DNA of 64,000 bases, taken from assembly GCA_947652115.1 (NCBI GenBank), contig OX393562.1, positions 32,237,821-32,301,820 of the forward strand, given 5' to 3'. Shown piece by piece: positions 8,861 through 27,462 of this stretch. Position numbers and translations under genes: made by a program. Within the stretch, counting starts at the first letter, position 1, and each line of letters opens with the position of its first letter. The notes under the pieces were generated by a model. It was not told the origin of the DNA and made no database searches. It worked only from the letters and a program-made list of their open reading frames with translations. This DNA is from Blastomussa wellsi. Taxonomy: Eukaryota > Cnidaria > Anthozoa > Scleractinia > Plerogyridae.

Positions 8861-9988
8861 ATAATGACATTATAAGTTCAGTTTCCATCTTTACTTTGAC
8901 AAAAGGCCGTGTTGTGGAAATTAATCGAAGGGTTGTGCAATAAATAAACCCCTGTCAGTCTTACAGGTATATTGCAGGGTGGGGGCGTAATGCCCTAAAA
9001 GATTGTCCTCAAGATTTCACAGTTGCCGTGGAAGCTTGGCTTTTGTTTTCAGACAATCTTGCAGCCTCGGGAATTATCCTCCAATATACAGGCCACCCGA
9101 ACGCGTTTATTTACTAAATATCCTGCGCGTCCTCGAAGAATAACAGTTATTATAAATATTCAACACCGAAATCAGGGGTATTATTCAAGTATAGTTAGTA
9201 AGTATTAGTGTTATTAGTAAATATAATATAATTCATTTATTCTCAGGAGAATTTTGTTTAAAACCACCAATTACCACTATTAATTATATAATCAGTATAA
9301 TCTGTCCCAAAAGTTTAATTATCGAACCATTATTACTATACATCAAAATAGAAATTAAAGAATTTTTCTTAAGCCTCGCGTTCTGCCAAGTTACCGGTCG
9401 TTTTTACTTAACAATAGCTTGTTTGAATTCTCATATTTTATTAATAGCCTTGGGCTTGGAAGGACTTTTAGACGGTCCAAATTAAGTTATCGCTCAATAA
9501 CTAAAGCAGCTTTTTCAGCGGCTTGCCAGTCGGCAGGAAGACCGCAAAGAAAATGTTTAAGCACCACACGTCCGACTGCTTTAGGACCTTTAGCAGAAAA
9601 AATATATTTATCATAGAACCAGGATAGAACAAAGAAATTATGACAAATCGCCTGAAGGTTATTGCATTGGAATGGATCGATCTAATCTGGGATATTGATT
9701 GATTATTTCGAGTTTTGCAAACCAATTAAAAAGTTTTGCAAACCAATTAAAAAGCTTAAAACTAAGAACTTTTTTTTACTTATCTGGCTACCCTCTGGTA
9801 GGCAAGCCATAATATTCAAGCGCGGACATTGAAAAGGTAAGAAAAGGTTTCTCTTCTATATCTTAATTTGCTAGTAAAAATTACTAATTTTCTTCGGATC
9901 GATATATATGAACCAAACCAAATGATAAAAACGAAGTGTACATTTTATTAACAATGATGCCAGATATAACAATGTGTCCTATCCTCAG
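8861..9988. other. Intergenic, no gene seen
   Basis: A/T-rich sequence. A 22-bp phrase (AAGTTTTGCAAACC...) is repeated in tandem near 9712-9753. The TNF-like gene promoter and 5' UTR should lie in the right part; no core element is claimed. Confidence 0.35.
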
Positions 9989-10018
9989 GTATCCCTGGTG
10001 TGTCAGTGGGTTCAAATC

Positions 10019-11153
10019 ATGTTGCGGCAAGCCATTTTACTGTTCAGTCTTCTAACTGCAGTGGCGCAAGCACGGAGGGTACAGAGATAATCAGGCTTAT
10101 TCTGTTATTATTTCCAAAAAGATACATTTCAATAATTTCTTTAAGTACAGCATATCCTGGGTGCCAGAAGGATTTTTTGTTGCGAAGCCCCTATCAGTGA
10201 GCGGCGAAGCTGTTAGCATCGCTGTCTCGTCGCTCACTGATAGGGGCTTCGCCGCAAAAAAAAACCCTCTGGCACCCATCATCGATCTAATTGCAAATTG
10301 AAAAGTGTATGTTTCACCATCAAGAAAAAAGGGTGAAATATTGCTTTACATCCGCAATCGCCGCCAAAACTGGCTCAGAATATTTTCCTTTGACCGTCCC
10401 CCTGTTAATTTGTTTAATATCCAGAACCTTTTCAACTACACTGCAGCATTCGAATTTACCGAGAAAACAATCCATCAGCTGTTGTTTCGAACCAGAAATA
10501 ATGAGTCGTGTGTAACGATAAATTGTTCAGTACTCACTGCATGATTTGAGGGTATTCTCTTTTAACAAATTCACTTTTACAGAATAAATAACGTATTTAT
10601 CTCATTTCGGTTACAGGCCAAAGGACAACTGGCGGGTAATTTGGGTGGACCTAAAACATTTCCAGCAAATACAGGTAGCTTTATACATACGTTTTCAAAT
10701 TCAGTCAACTGTTTGATTGTGGGTTCAATTCTATGAAAGACAACTTGTACTTGCTTGTTTTATTAATTCTTTAATTAGTTTCCCTTTTTTCGTTTGGCAG
10801 AAATTACCCAATTTGCGGTCGAAGGGGAACTGAAAGGGTTCACAAGTGAAAAAGGCCGATTGGTTGCGCAGAAGAGCGGATATTACTATCTGTACGCCCA
10901 AGCGTTCTTTGAGGCATATCCCAACGGACCTAACTCGCATAACCGCGTGGCCATCGCTGTAAACGGGAAAACAGTTAGCTTGACACAGACCGCGCTCGGA
11001 AAAGGCTCAGACTACGGCAACAAGTTTACTGGTGCAGTAAAGTATCTGGATAAGGGCGACTTCATCTGCTTGAAGGCCGTGTTTCCCAGCAAGCTGTGGA
11101 TGGCACCTGCACATACCTTCTTTGGAGCTTTCGGGGTCAAACGCCGTGCATAA
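10019..11153 (+). CDS. Secreted TNF/C1q-fold protein (TNF-like ligand), 3 coding exons
   Basis: Exons: 10019-10078, 10617-10674 and 10801-11153, all with GT-AG borders and compatible phases (0, then 1). The ATG opens MLRQAILLFSLLTAVAQA, a signal peptide with a likely cut after AQA. The 58-base middle exon gives a short linker (AKGQLAGNLGGPKTFPANT). The last exon (about 118 residues) is one jelly-roll domain: LVAQKSGYYYLYAQAFFEA matches the first conserved TNF strand pair, GAVKYLDKGDFICLKA the middle hairpin, and HTFFGAFGV the C-terminal strand. The total is about 157 residues, much shorter than membrane-anchored TNFs, with no stalk or transmembrane segment. It is expected to trimerise outside the cell and bind TNF-receptor-like or other partners. 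C1q-like or EDA-like membership cannot be separated by eye. Intron 1 carries a hairpin MITE. Confidence 0.75.
10159..10277. mobile_element. Hairpin MITE (GGGTGCCAGA ends) in intron 1 of the TNF-like gene
   Basis: GGGTGCCAGA...GCGAAGCCCCTATCAGTGAG at the left pairs with the reverse complement at the right (ending TCTGGCACCC). The arms are about 45 bp with a loop near 10205-10228. The copy is close to perfect, apart from A/T-run differences. Confidence 0.7.
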
Positions 11154-12139
11154 GGGCACATTATTGGGAAGCTATAAAAGCCATCTAAATATATGTAGTG
11201 AAAGTTTCGGCAAATCTACATAGCTAAGAGAAAAATGAGGGAAAAATAGAAATAAGTCGACTTCTTAGATGCCAATGTAACAAGCATGGTAAAGAAAAGA
11301 AAATCATTTTTGTCAATTTTGTGGTTTGGTTAAAATTAAAAGGGAGTTCAAAACTACGCCATGTTGTTTTTTTCTTCCTGCAACAATCGTGTCTACAAAA
11401 TATTTAATCATTGAAGCAGCTTTACTTTTACGGCCATGTTTTGGTTTACACAAATGTTTGTGTTTTGATGTCCCTATAACTTGCTGGACATAACGCGACT
11501 ACCAACTGCTGTTTGGGTTATGATCACTTATCGTCAGTGAAAGATTATCATGACGTTGGGCGGATTGAAAAACCGTGTTTTAACTAAAGCATTAATTTCG
11601 CTTGACAAAATGTCCGTAGCCTCCCGAGCAGTCGTATTTTCGAGATCGCGTGGGGGTTAAGCGGGGAAAGTGAAACGTAATAACCGCCTAGAAACACTGC
11701 GTAAATTGCCCAGGATCGTATTCAACCCATCTTACAATATTGATTGATTGTTCAGAAAAAGACGATGTTTATCGCATATCTGTCGCTCTCAATAGAAAGT
11801 CGTTAATTTTCCGTTAGTTGTACGAGTTGCCAGCCTTCTGCATAGTCACTGTGAAAGTAAATGTCACATGCTAGGTCACTTTTGCTTTTCATTTTTAAGA
11901 AGAAAATAATTTCACAAAGAATACCTCAATTAAATTTCAGTCCAAAATGAATTCAAACAAGTTTGAATTGTTTCTCCGCTTGTCTCATCGTTATTACCAT
12001 GTTAATCTTTAAAACTAGTCTAAACTCATTTTGACCTGAAATTCATTTTAAACCACAAAATATATCCTGTATGGAGTCGAAGATATCGTTGAGAAAAATA
12101 TTATTTTAAGCACTAATTTGAAGTATAGTTAGTAGTCTG
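11154..12139. other. 3' flank of the TNF-like gene with an inverted repeat copy
   Basis: An ATTAAA-type poly(A) candidate is near 11333. About 11530-11860 is a diverged reverse complement of about 7420-7690 in the loop of the upstream foldback element (shared phrases: GCGGATTGAAAA region, CAGTGTTTTTAGGCGG, CAATCAATCAATATT). No coding sequence is seen. Confidence 0.5.
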
Positions 12140-12154
12140 GCTGGGGTTTTGCTA

Positions 12155-12225
12155 AAAGCAGGCGGTCAGAAGGCCCAGCGGCCCGCGGCCCACGACCCGC
12201 GACGGCCCGGCGGCCCGACTTCCGT
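12155..12225. repeat. G/C-rich simple-structured repeat
   Basis: A run of CGGCCCG / CCCGCGACGG phrases is very unlike the surrounding A/T-rich DNA. It may be part of an interspersed element; it is too short to classify. Confidence 0.4.
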
Positions 12226-13133
12226 TGGTCGCAAAATGAATTTTGGCCTTCACTGGGTGTAGTGGAGGATTTTATGCTATTTAAAGAGCCGTTGACTAGT
12301 TTCTAGGTGGCATTTGGTTAGGATTATTGGCTCGTTTTCCACTTCAAGATCTTTAGTAGCCTTAGAAAAATGTAATCTTGTGTGATCTTTAAAGTAAGTC
12401 GGATCAGTAGATTTCAATTACAGTGACTTTTGTTTATCGCAAGCTTCTGGTCAGCTTGTACGATAGTTTTTATCACGTTAACGAAGTTATAAGATCCGAG
12501 TCTTTGCAAGGCTACTGTTGTATCAAAACCACCAAGAGCTGTATCTTGGTTTCGGCTAAACTGCACCATGCCTAGATGTTTTATTGCGTTACTGGCATCC
12601 AACGTCTGGGATACTGCAATGATATCTTATGGCAGATGTCTATATATTCGTACGCCGGCCTTTTATTCGATCACAAGTAAAATGGTTATACCTTCTTCGA
12701 AGTATCTTTACAATCAATCGTGTTTCGAAGTTTTGTCTTACAGCAGGAGCCATAATCGGGGTTGGAGACCGTACGCGCGCGCCATTTCTAGTATTGGGGT
12801 TGTCCCCATGATATGGGACAATTTTGCTATTTTTAGAACAAATTGCGCCATCGCCTGTGGCACACGCACGTCCTACCGCGCGGATTTTTGCGAGGACATC
12901 TCGCGGAGAAAATGAAACAAAGTGGCGTCCAAAATTACCCCGATTATGGCTCCAGCTTACAGCTTGCTAGTCAGCCGCGAAAGACTAGACTTCACTTCAT
13001 TGCGCCCGCAGTCTTCAGTCCAGCAACAACTCCCCTAACTTTACAAAATGGCGGATTAATTTTGTCGAACAATCCGGTTTTCGGGTTACATCACTTACAT
13101 GTATAATATGCTTTACGATTTCAGGTTTTTCTA

Positions 13134-21715
<8,582 letters not shown>

Positions 21716-21938
21716 AAAGCAAGGCTAAGGATTCGAAGATTGGAATTGTTATTATTTTGTCGTAGAGACCTCAGTTTGTATAGTTTGAGAGTTGTTCTGA
21801 AGAGAATTGTTGGTACTGTCATTTCGACAACCTGAACGAAAGTTATCTCTAGAGTAAAAGTGAAAGTTTCTTTGTCAGTCGATGATGTCGTAAGTCTGGT
21901 TCGTTGACGCTGGTTGATTGGTCCGTTTCGCCGTGGCT

Positions 21939-22384
21939 GATTTCCGTTTCGTAAACGGTCGGTGCCATTTTTAACGGTCGATGCCATAATTGGTAACCAT
22001 GCTTTTCGGAACGGACGATGCTATATCTGCTCTAGTTTAGGCCTGGACTAGGTCGAAACTGATTATAATTTGGTGATAGACTAATGCACACTTACCAAAT
22101 GCTTATTTGTTCAATTTCACACTGGTTTGCTTGCGGTTAGCTTTATTTCTTGGGTGGGGCAATACACCCAACTATAACTAAAATAGACTAAGAAAGTCAT
22201 CTTTTATAACGAAATTTTGGCCTGGTAGTGTAGTGGTGAAATAGGGATGTTGGCATGTCAGAGGTTCAGCGTTCGATTCTGGTCATTGACGAACAATTTT
22301 TATTTTTTGGTGGGTAAAAAAAATTTGATGATAGCCCAAAAAAATTGTCGAAAAAATAGCGTCGACCGTTTACGAAACGGAAAT
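21939..22384 (+). mobile_element. TIR element carrying a tRNA-like Pol III promoter, copy 1
   Basis: The ends ATTTCCGTTTCGTAAACGGT (left) and ACCGTTTACGAAACGGAAAT (right) are inverted over about 28 bp. The motif CGGTCGATGCCAT is repeated just inside the left end. The interior contains TAGTGTAGTGG (22226, fits the A box) and GTTCGATTC (22271, fits the B box), spaced as in a tRNA gene of the Asp/Glu type. The second copy is 41606-42039. Confidence 0.75.
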
Positions 22385-22504
22385 GTGCTTCGACCCTTTA
22401 TCCAGGTCGAATTGGAATTTAGGAATGTTAGATTTATAGGAGGGAAGAAAAAACCCTCTGAACAAGGACTGACGAAAACCAACAACAAAACGCAACCCAC
22501 ACAT

Positions 22505-22590
22505 GCCACCGGGCCAGAATCGAACCCGCTCTGTTTGGGGCTCGCGCTCTCGTCAATGCGTTATCCTCCCTCTCCCAGCTGTATAGGCGG
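22505..22590 (-). mobile_element. tRNA-like SINE head
   Basis: The minus strand reads GCGGGTTCGATTCTGGCC (B box) preceded by a GAGAGCGCGAGCC spacer. It touches the right flank of the TIR element, and no true acceptor stem is formed. Confidence 0.35.
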
Positions 22591-24408
22591 TAGCAAACGA
22601 GGACACATTGTTGCTGACACAAATGTTTCCTGTTTGCCCGCGCGCGCAACATAGTTGCGGACACTAAATTTGTGTCCGAGACACAAACATGTTTCTGTTT
22701 TTATTCAGAAACATTTTGTGTCCGCGACAAATGTTTCCGCGTTTGCGCGCGCAACAAATCGTCATGAGCAACGATGTGTTCGTCAATAGTGATGGTCAAT
22801 TATAAGTCGTTTGTAAGTTTCGGGTTGTTGTTGGCATCTGCTGAGAGGCGTTTTTTTTCTAAGTTTGTGTACTAGCTTTCCAGATTTGGTGAAAATAGCA
22901 TTCAACAGAATCCCGTTCCACTGGTATGGCCATGTGATTGTTGGCATCACCATTTCTCGTTGATTCCTTGTATTGAGTCAGTCTTCCCTCGTGGGAGTTT
23001 ACTTTACTAGAGCAAGAGACGCGCGTGAAAGGGCGCAAAACGGATTAAATAAAGATCTGGCTAATATAGAGAAATGGAGTGATTGCTTGCCGTATTAAAA
23101 AGCTAGTAACTCCCCTCTGTAACAGACCCAGTGGAATCTTTATCCTCACTCGGTTTTCGGGAAAAAGCTCATTTACTACTGGGTGGTTTTAAATTGTCTA
23201 CTGGGTTTACACGATGAAAAATAACCTTTCCATTGATACGGTCGAGTACTGTTTGGCTTTTCTATTATGTTTACCTCACTAGAGCCGAAAAATGTCGTCT
23301 GCTCTCGCAGGCTACAAGAGTGGCTGGAATGAAGCAATTGTTTGAGCCAGGAGAGGACAGAACAGTATCTAACTATAGTATAACTCTATGGCGAATAATA
23401 CACAAGAGGAAAATCATAATTTGAGGGATCTACGATGAAACCGTGATATAACGAAGCGCCAACGGACTTTGGAATTTGTAGCTTTGGGTAGTCTTAGCAC
23501 TTAGATCCCTACATTTTTCTATTTTATTTTATTTTGACATTTCTTTATTTTTTTAATCTTAGCTAAGGAACCTCTTATAAACCAGTATGTAACGCAGACC
23601 TTCCTCAAAATGATTATTATTGACCATTACAATACATTTAACTCGACCCCAGAGCCCACTTTTCTTTTGGTCAGAACCAAGAACGCGGAGTCTGGCCAGG
23701 ACCGATCCCAGAAGTCCGCATTTCACGGAATTTCAGCCGTTCTGTGCAGACTCGCTTAATCTGATTGGATGAGAATCAAAAAATTCACTATGGTCCAGGG
23801 CTTCTGATAGTTCGCGAGGGAAAATTCAAATTTCGCCGGGATTTGCAGAGACAAAATCGCGAATAAAACGGCCGATTTCTCGGAAATTTTCGGGACAAAT
23901 TTTGCCGAAAAGCAAGAAAGCAAAGAAGAAAGATTCCAGAAAAAAATTGGAAGGATGTCAAATTCAGGGCAAAACAGTAAACACAAAAGTTCATCCAACA
24001 CAGTTCTGAAGGCAACTGTACGTTCTTGTTTCGAGCGACAAGAAATGCGTAAGCTTAAGCTTTACCGAAACGCGTGGCCGGTCAATCACTTTTATATCAG
24101 CTGCAATTTAGAGCGGAAAACAGCAACGCAATAAGTTTCTTTTCTGTCCTCGCTCTCTTGAGTTGCTTTGCAGTTTACAAGGCAAGATTGTTCGTGATCG
24201 AAGGTTCAAATCCATTTGTGAAGTCAAAACATTCTCTTTTACTCCGTATAGTGTCAACAAAAAGTCTTCTTGTGGTCAGTGCCCAGTTTTTCGCAACATT
24301 AATCTAACGTTGTTTTCTCGTGGCAGTGACGAAAGTTCAAGATAAATTGCAAGCTTACGGCAAGTAAACAGCCCCAATAGTCAAGATAATACACCTATCA
24401 ATGTTATT
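22591..24408. other. Intergenic, decayed repeats only
   Basis: GTGTCCGCGACAAATGTTTC-type phrases are repeated in both orientations at 22605-22750. At 23020-23095 a plus frame (QNGLNKDLANIEKWSD) looks like a LINE RT scrap. No host gene is supported. Confidence 0.4.
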
Positions 24409-24410
24409 TG

Positions 24411-24520
24411 GTTTTATCAACTGGGTTGATAATGTGAATTGGCCACCGTAAAGAGATTCGAGAGCTGACGTTTCGAGCGTCGGAGCGAATCAAGGAATTG
24501 TGGGTCGTGTGCTGTTTATT
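24411..24520 (-). mobile_element. Penelope-like terminal block, second copy
   Basis: TTATCAACTGGGTTGATAAT, GGCCACCGTAAAGAGATTC and GGAATTGTGGGTCGTGTGCT match 4960-5070. The hammerhead-like region is shortened: the helix II part is gone, leaving CGACGCTCGAAACGTC on the minus strand. Confidence 0.7.
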
Positions 24521-24654
24521 TTCAGAACATGCTGTATTTCAAACACAAAGGACACTATCTAGCTGGAAACTTGTGAATAGATATAGTGACAATAAAAATT
24601 AAGCAGGCCCAGCGAATTTTGTTTTTAAAATTGTATGTCGTCATGTGAAAACCA

Positions 24655-24710
24655 AGAATACAACAACAACTTTATTCACATTTCATTTTCACAATTATAT
24701 TATTCAAAGG
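24655..24710 (-). repeat. LINE/SINE-type tail (CAA)n
   Basis: CAACAACAACTTTATTCAC is the reverse complement of an A/T-rich poly(A)-like signal plus a GTT-repeat tail. Confidence 0.35.
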
Positions 24711-25383
24711 TATTTACTTAGCTATTTTTTTATTATATTTTCTTACCAAGAATCATTATTACTAAGTAAATATTTTAGGAATGTCCAGTGCCTGTATGAC
24801 GTTAGTACTGACTCCCACCATGTGACCCGAAACAGGTTGACCGCGACAAAGAGACTACATCAACACATCGACGTAACGATAACCCGGAACAATCTGGGCA
24901 CCACTCTCTTCCATCGAGATAACCAAAACAGCTCCACTGCGGGTGACGTGGCCAAGAATGACGTTCAAATCCCCACCATATGCCCCCCTCCCACCCACCC
25001 GCCGGCTTAACATAAGTGCATAAGTTTCAAATATGTTGTACCGACATGTATTTGGTAGGATTTCTAGCGAATTTCGCGGTATTTCTGGTGTGTTTTTTTT
25101 TTCAATTTCGCGGGATTTCGCGATCGCAGACGTAGGACATACCTGAATTCCATTATGGTCTCTTGCCGCGCGAAATATCAGAAGCCCTTTATGTGCATAG
25201 TCCAAAAAATGGGTCCTTTTTTTTCTTTTATTGGGTTCTGGTCAGAGGTGCTGACCAAAAAAAAGCGGGCTCTGGAGCGACGTTGTGCTTTCTTCTTTTC
25301 TTCTTATGAAGAAAACGGGAATAAAGCTGGGAATGAAGTCAACCGTGGTCAAACGTAAAAAAGGAAAAATAAAGAAATTGAAC

Positions 25384-25650
25384 CTACTGTTCAAATTTGA
25401 TATTTGATCAGTATCTCGTTAACGATTTTCTGAATTATTTGAAACGTTACAAAAAAAGTTCAAAGTGTTTGAAAACGAGGGAAAATGACTTTTGGCGCCA
25501 TTATCAAAGGATAAAATCAAGAAGTCGAAGATACTAACTTTCACAACTGTTCAAATTGTATCTCGTTAATTATTTGAAACTTTACAAAAAGAGTTCACAG
25601 TGTTTAAAAACGAGGAAAAAATGACTTATGGCGCCATTATCAAAGTAATT
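25384..25650. repeat. Diverged direct duplication, about 160-bp period
   Basis: ACTGTTCAAATT...TATCTCGTTAA...AAACGAGG...GGCGCCATTATCAAAG at 25387-25510 recurs at 25547-25647 with a short deletion in the second copy. Confidence 0.7.
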
Positions 25651-25847
25651 TTGTTTGGATGCAGAGCATTTAATGAGAAAAAAATCTCTGTTTAAAAGAA
25701 CTGACTGAAACTATATTCCCGTCATCCTTCCACCCCAAGCTCTGTTTTCTTCTCCCTTGACCCTTCTCGGTTCTCGCTCCTACAGATTGGCCTTTGTGGA
25801 TGTGGTGAAGTGAAAGCTGGAGCTCATCTCCAAAAATGGGAAAAGGA

Positions 25848-26022
25848 TTAGGCCATTTCCGAGTTCGCTTGAGCCTCTATTTCAAGGCGAGTTTAAGTGC
25901 AAAGTCTTTGCAATGAAAATGAATTTTCATTCATATGGAAAGCAAAACTAATTACCATCACAACACTTTCGCACTAAGACTCGCTTTGAAAGAGAGGCTC
26001 AAGGGAACTCGGAAATGGCCTA
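25848..26022. mobile_element. MITE with TTAGGCCATTTCCGAGTTC ends
   Basis: TAGGCCATTTCCGAGTTC at the left and GAACTCGGAAATGGCCTA at the right are perfect inverted copies. The arms continue as CTTGAGCCTCT / AGAGGCTCAAG and GGCGAGTTTAAGTGC / GCACTAAGACTCG. Confidence 0.7.
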
Positions 26023-26239
26023 TTTATTGTCTCCTGCATATAATCATTCACCTGCCTCGTCCCCAGGCGGCGCTCCTTGGTCGTGGGGGCACACTTTGAG
26101 TTTTGGGATTGATTCTGCGCGGTTCGCTTGCCGTTGTGGGGACTGATGAGAACAGAAAGGCGGACGCCTCTCCCTAACAACCAATCCGAATTCTTGAAAT
26201 CATTCATTTTAAGACCAATTTTAAACTTTTTAATGCATA

Positions 26240-26728
26240 TTCTGTTGATTATATTTTGCTTTTTGTTTTTATGATTCCATCACCAGAACCGTTCATTGTA
26301 AATTAGTTTTAATTTTTAAATTATCACATAAGTTATTAACAAAGAATTTTGTTTACTTGTAATTTAAATCCTCGCGCTCCCTGTTTTCCCGCCTTACCGA
26401 CTCGACCGACCGGCTCCTGGCGACGAGGCAGATCATTCACCATAGTGTGGATTTTTTTGTTCCTTCTACTCAAATTTGCTTGTAAAATATTTCTTTGTTA
26501 TGATCATGACTCCAGTCTATTTATTTTTATTTTTTATTTATATGCTCACAAAGTTAATCACCAGGTCCCTGCATTATGTATGCCATTCACTTAATAGTTA
26601 GTCATATTAAATTATAGAAGATTAATCTGTATACGTAGTTTTTCGTAATAAGTTGTACCTTTTATATTAAATTATTTTTGCCTGATGTATTTTACCGTGT
26701 TTAAATAAAGATGATGATGATGATGATG
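26240..26728 (+). mobile_element. 3' end of a non-LTR retroelement
   Basis: A/T-rich sequence ends in TTTAAATAAAGATGATGATG at about 26699-26728, a poly(A)-signal-like AATAAA plus a GAT-repeat tail. No RT is present, so it is strongly 5'-truncated or a SINE body. Confidence 0.4.
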
Positions 26729-26779
26729 TTCAAAGGATGGTTATAGCTTTCGACCGGATACGTAGGCATACGGGACGGG

Positions 26780-26925
26780 AGGCGGGGGGCTGCATCCCCC
26801 CAAATTTTGGGCAACTCAGATCTTTTTGGCAGCAAGAGAAATTTGGACAAGGCAACTTTGGGCAATTTTTTGGGCAAGTGGTTCACCGCACCCCTTCCCC
26901 CCCCCCCCCCACCCCCCACTGACGA
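26780..26925. repeat. G- and C-run low-complexity stretch
   Basis: GGCGGGGGGCTGCATCCCCCC and a C run at about 26893-26915. These runs could form G-quadruplex/i-motif structures and are prone to assembly error. Confidence 0.5.
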
Positions 26926-26999
26926 AAAATTGGCCGCGCGCTTATGACCGGATATATCATCATTCGTTGGATAGTGTGGTTTGTTTTGTAAACCCCTAA

Positions 27000-27462
27000 A
27001 CACTGGGGTAGTGATTTATCTAGTGGATAGCGTTTTTCACCCTTAGCGCTATCCAGCCTCTGAACAGCTCATCCTGCATGAACAGGGGAAGTTAGAGGGG
27101 GCAAGAGAAAGTTGAATGTGCGGGAAAAACTTGGCGAAAAATGTTGGAACTTAACGAAAGCTAAGAGCCCCTGAGGAAAAAGTCTTACCACGCCAGTTCC
27201 AAACAGTTCCTGAATGTCGCCTTCTGATTGCAAGGGCAGAAATTGTATTTTGTATTATTTTGCCCAGTCGGTGAACCGTAGCTTTATAGTCACTTTCGTG
27301 TGTTCTTTCCTTTGTCGATTCGTTTTTCCCGCAGTTTCGACTTTCCCTCGCCCCCAGTAATTGCCGCTGGGTCTCCGAGAATGTGAACAACTAGGCCCTG
27401 TTGTTCGTTAAAACAGTTAAAAAAGCAACCGTTACGTTTGTTTTTGTGGGAGACGAAATTCT
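27000..27462. other. 3' flank of the ANKRD34-like gene
   Basis: GTGGATAGCG...CGCTATCCAG at 27023-27057 is a small inverted repeat. The ANKRD34-like 3' UTR lies here on the minus strand; no clear AATAAA was fixed. Confidence 0.35.

Noticed and set aside
12416..12605. A minus-strand open stretch (GGFDTTVALQRLGSYNFVNV...) that reads like a last coding exon.
   Set aside because: It has a possible acceptor but no recognisable family, and upstream exons would have to overlap the DHFR 5' region. Not enough to call a gene.
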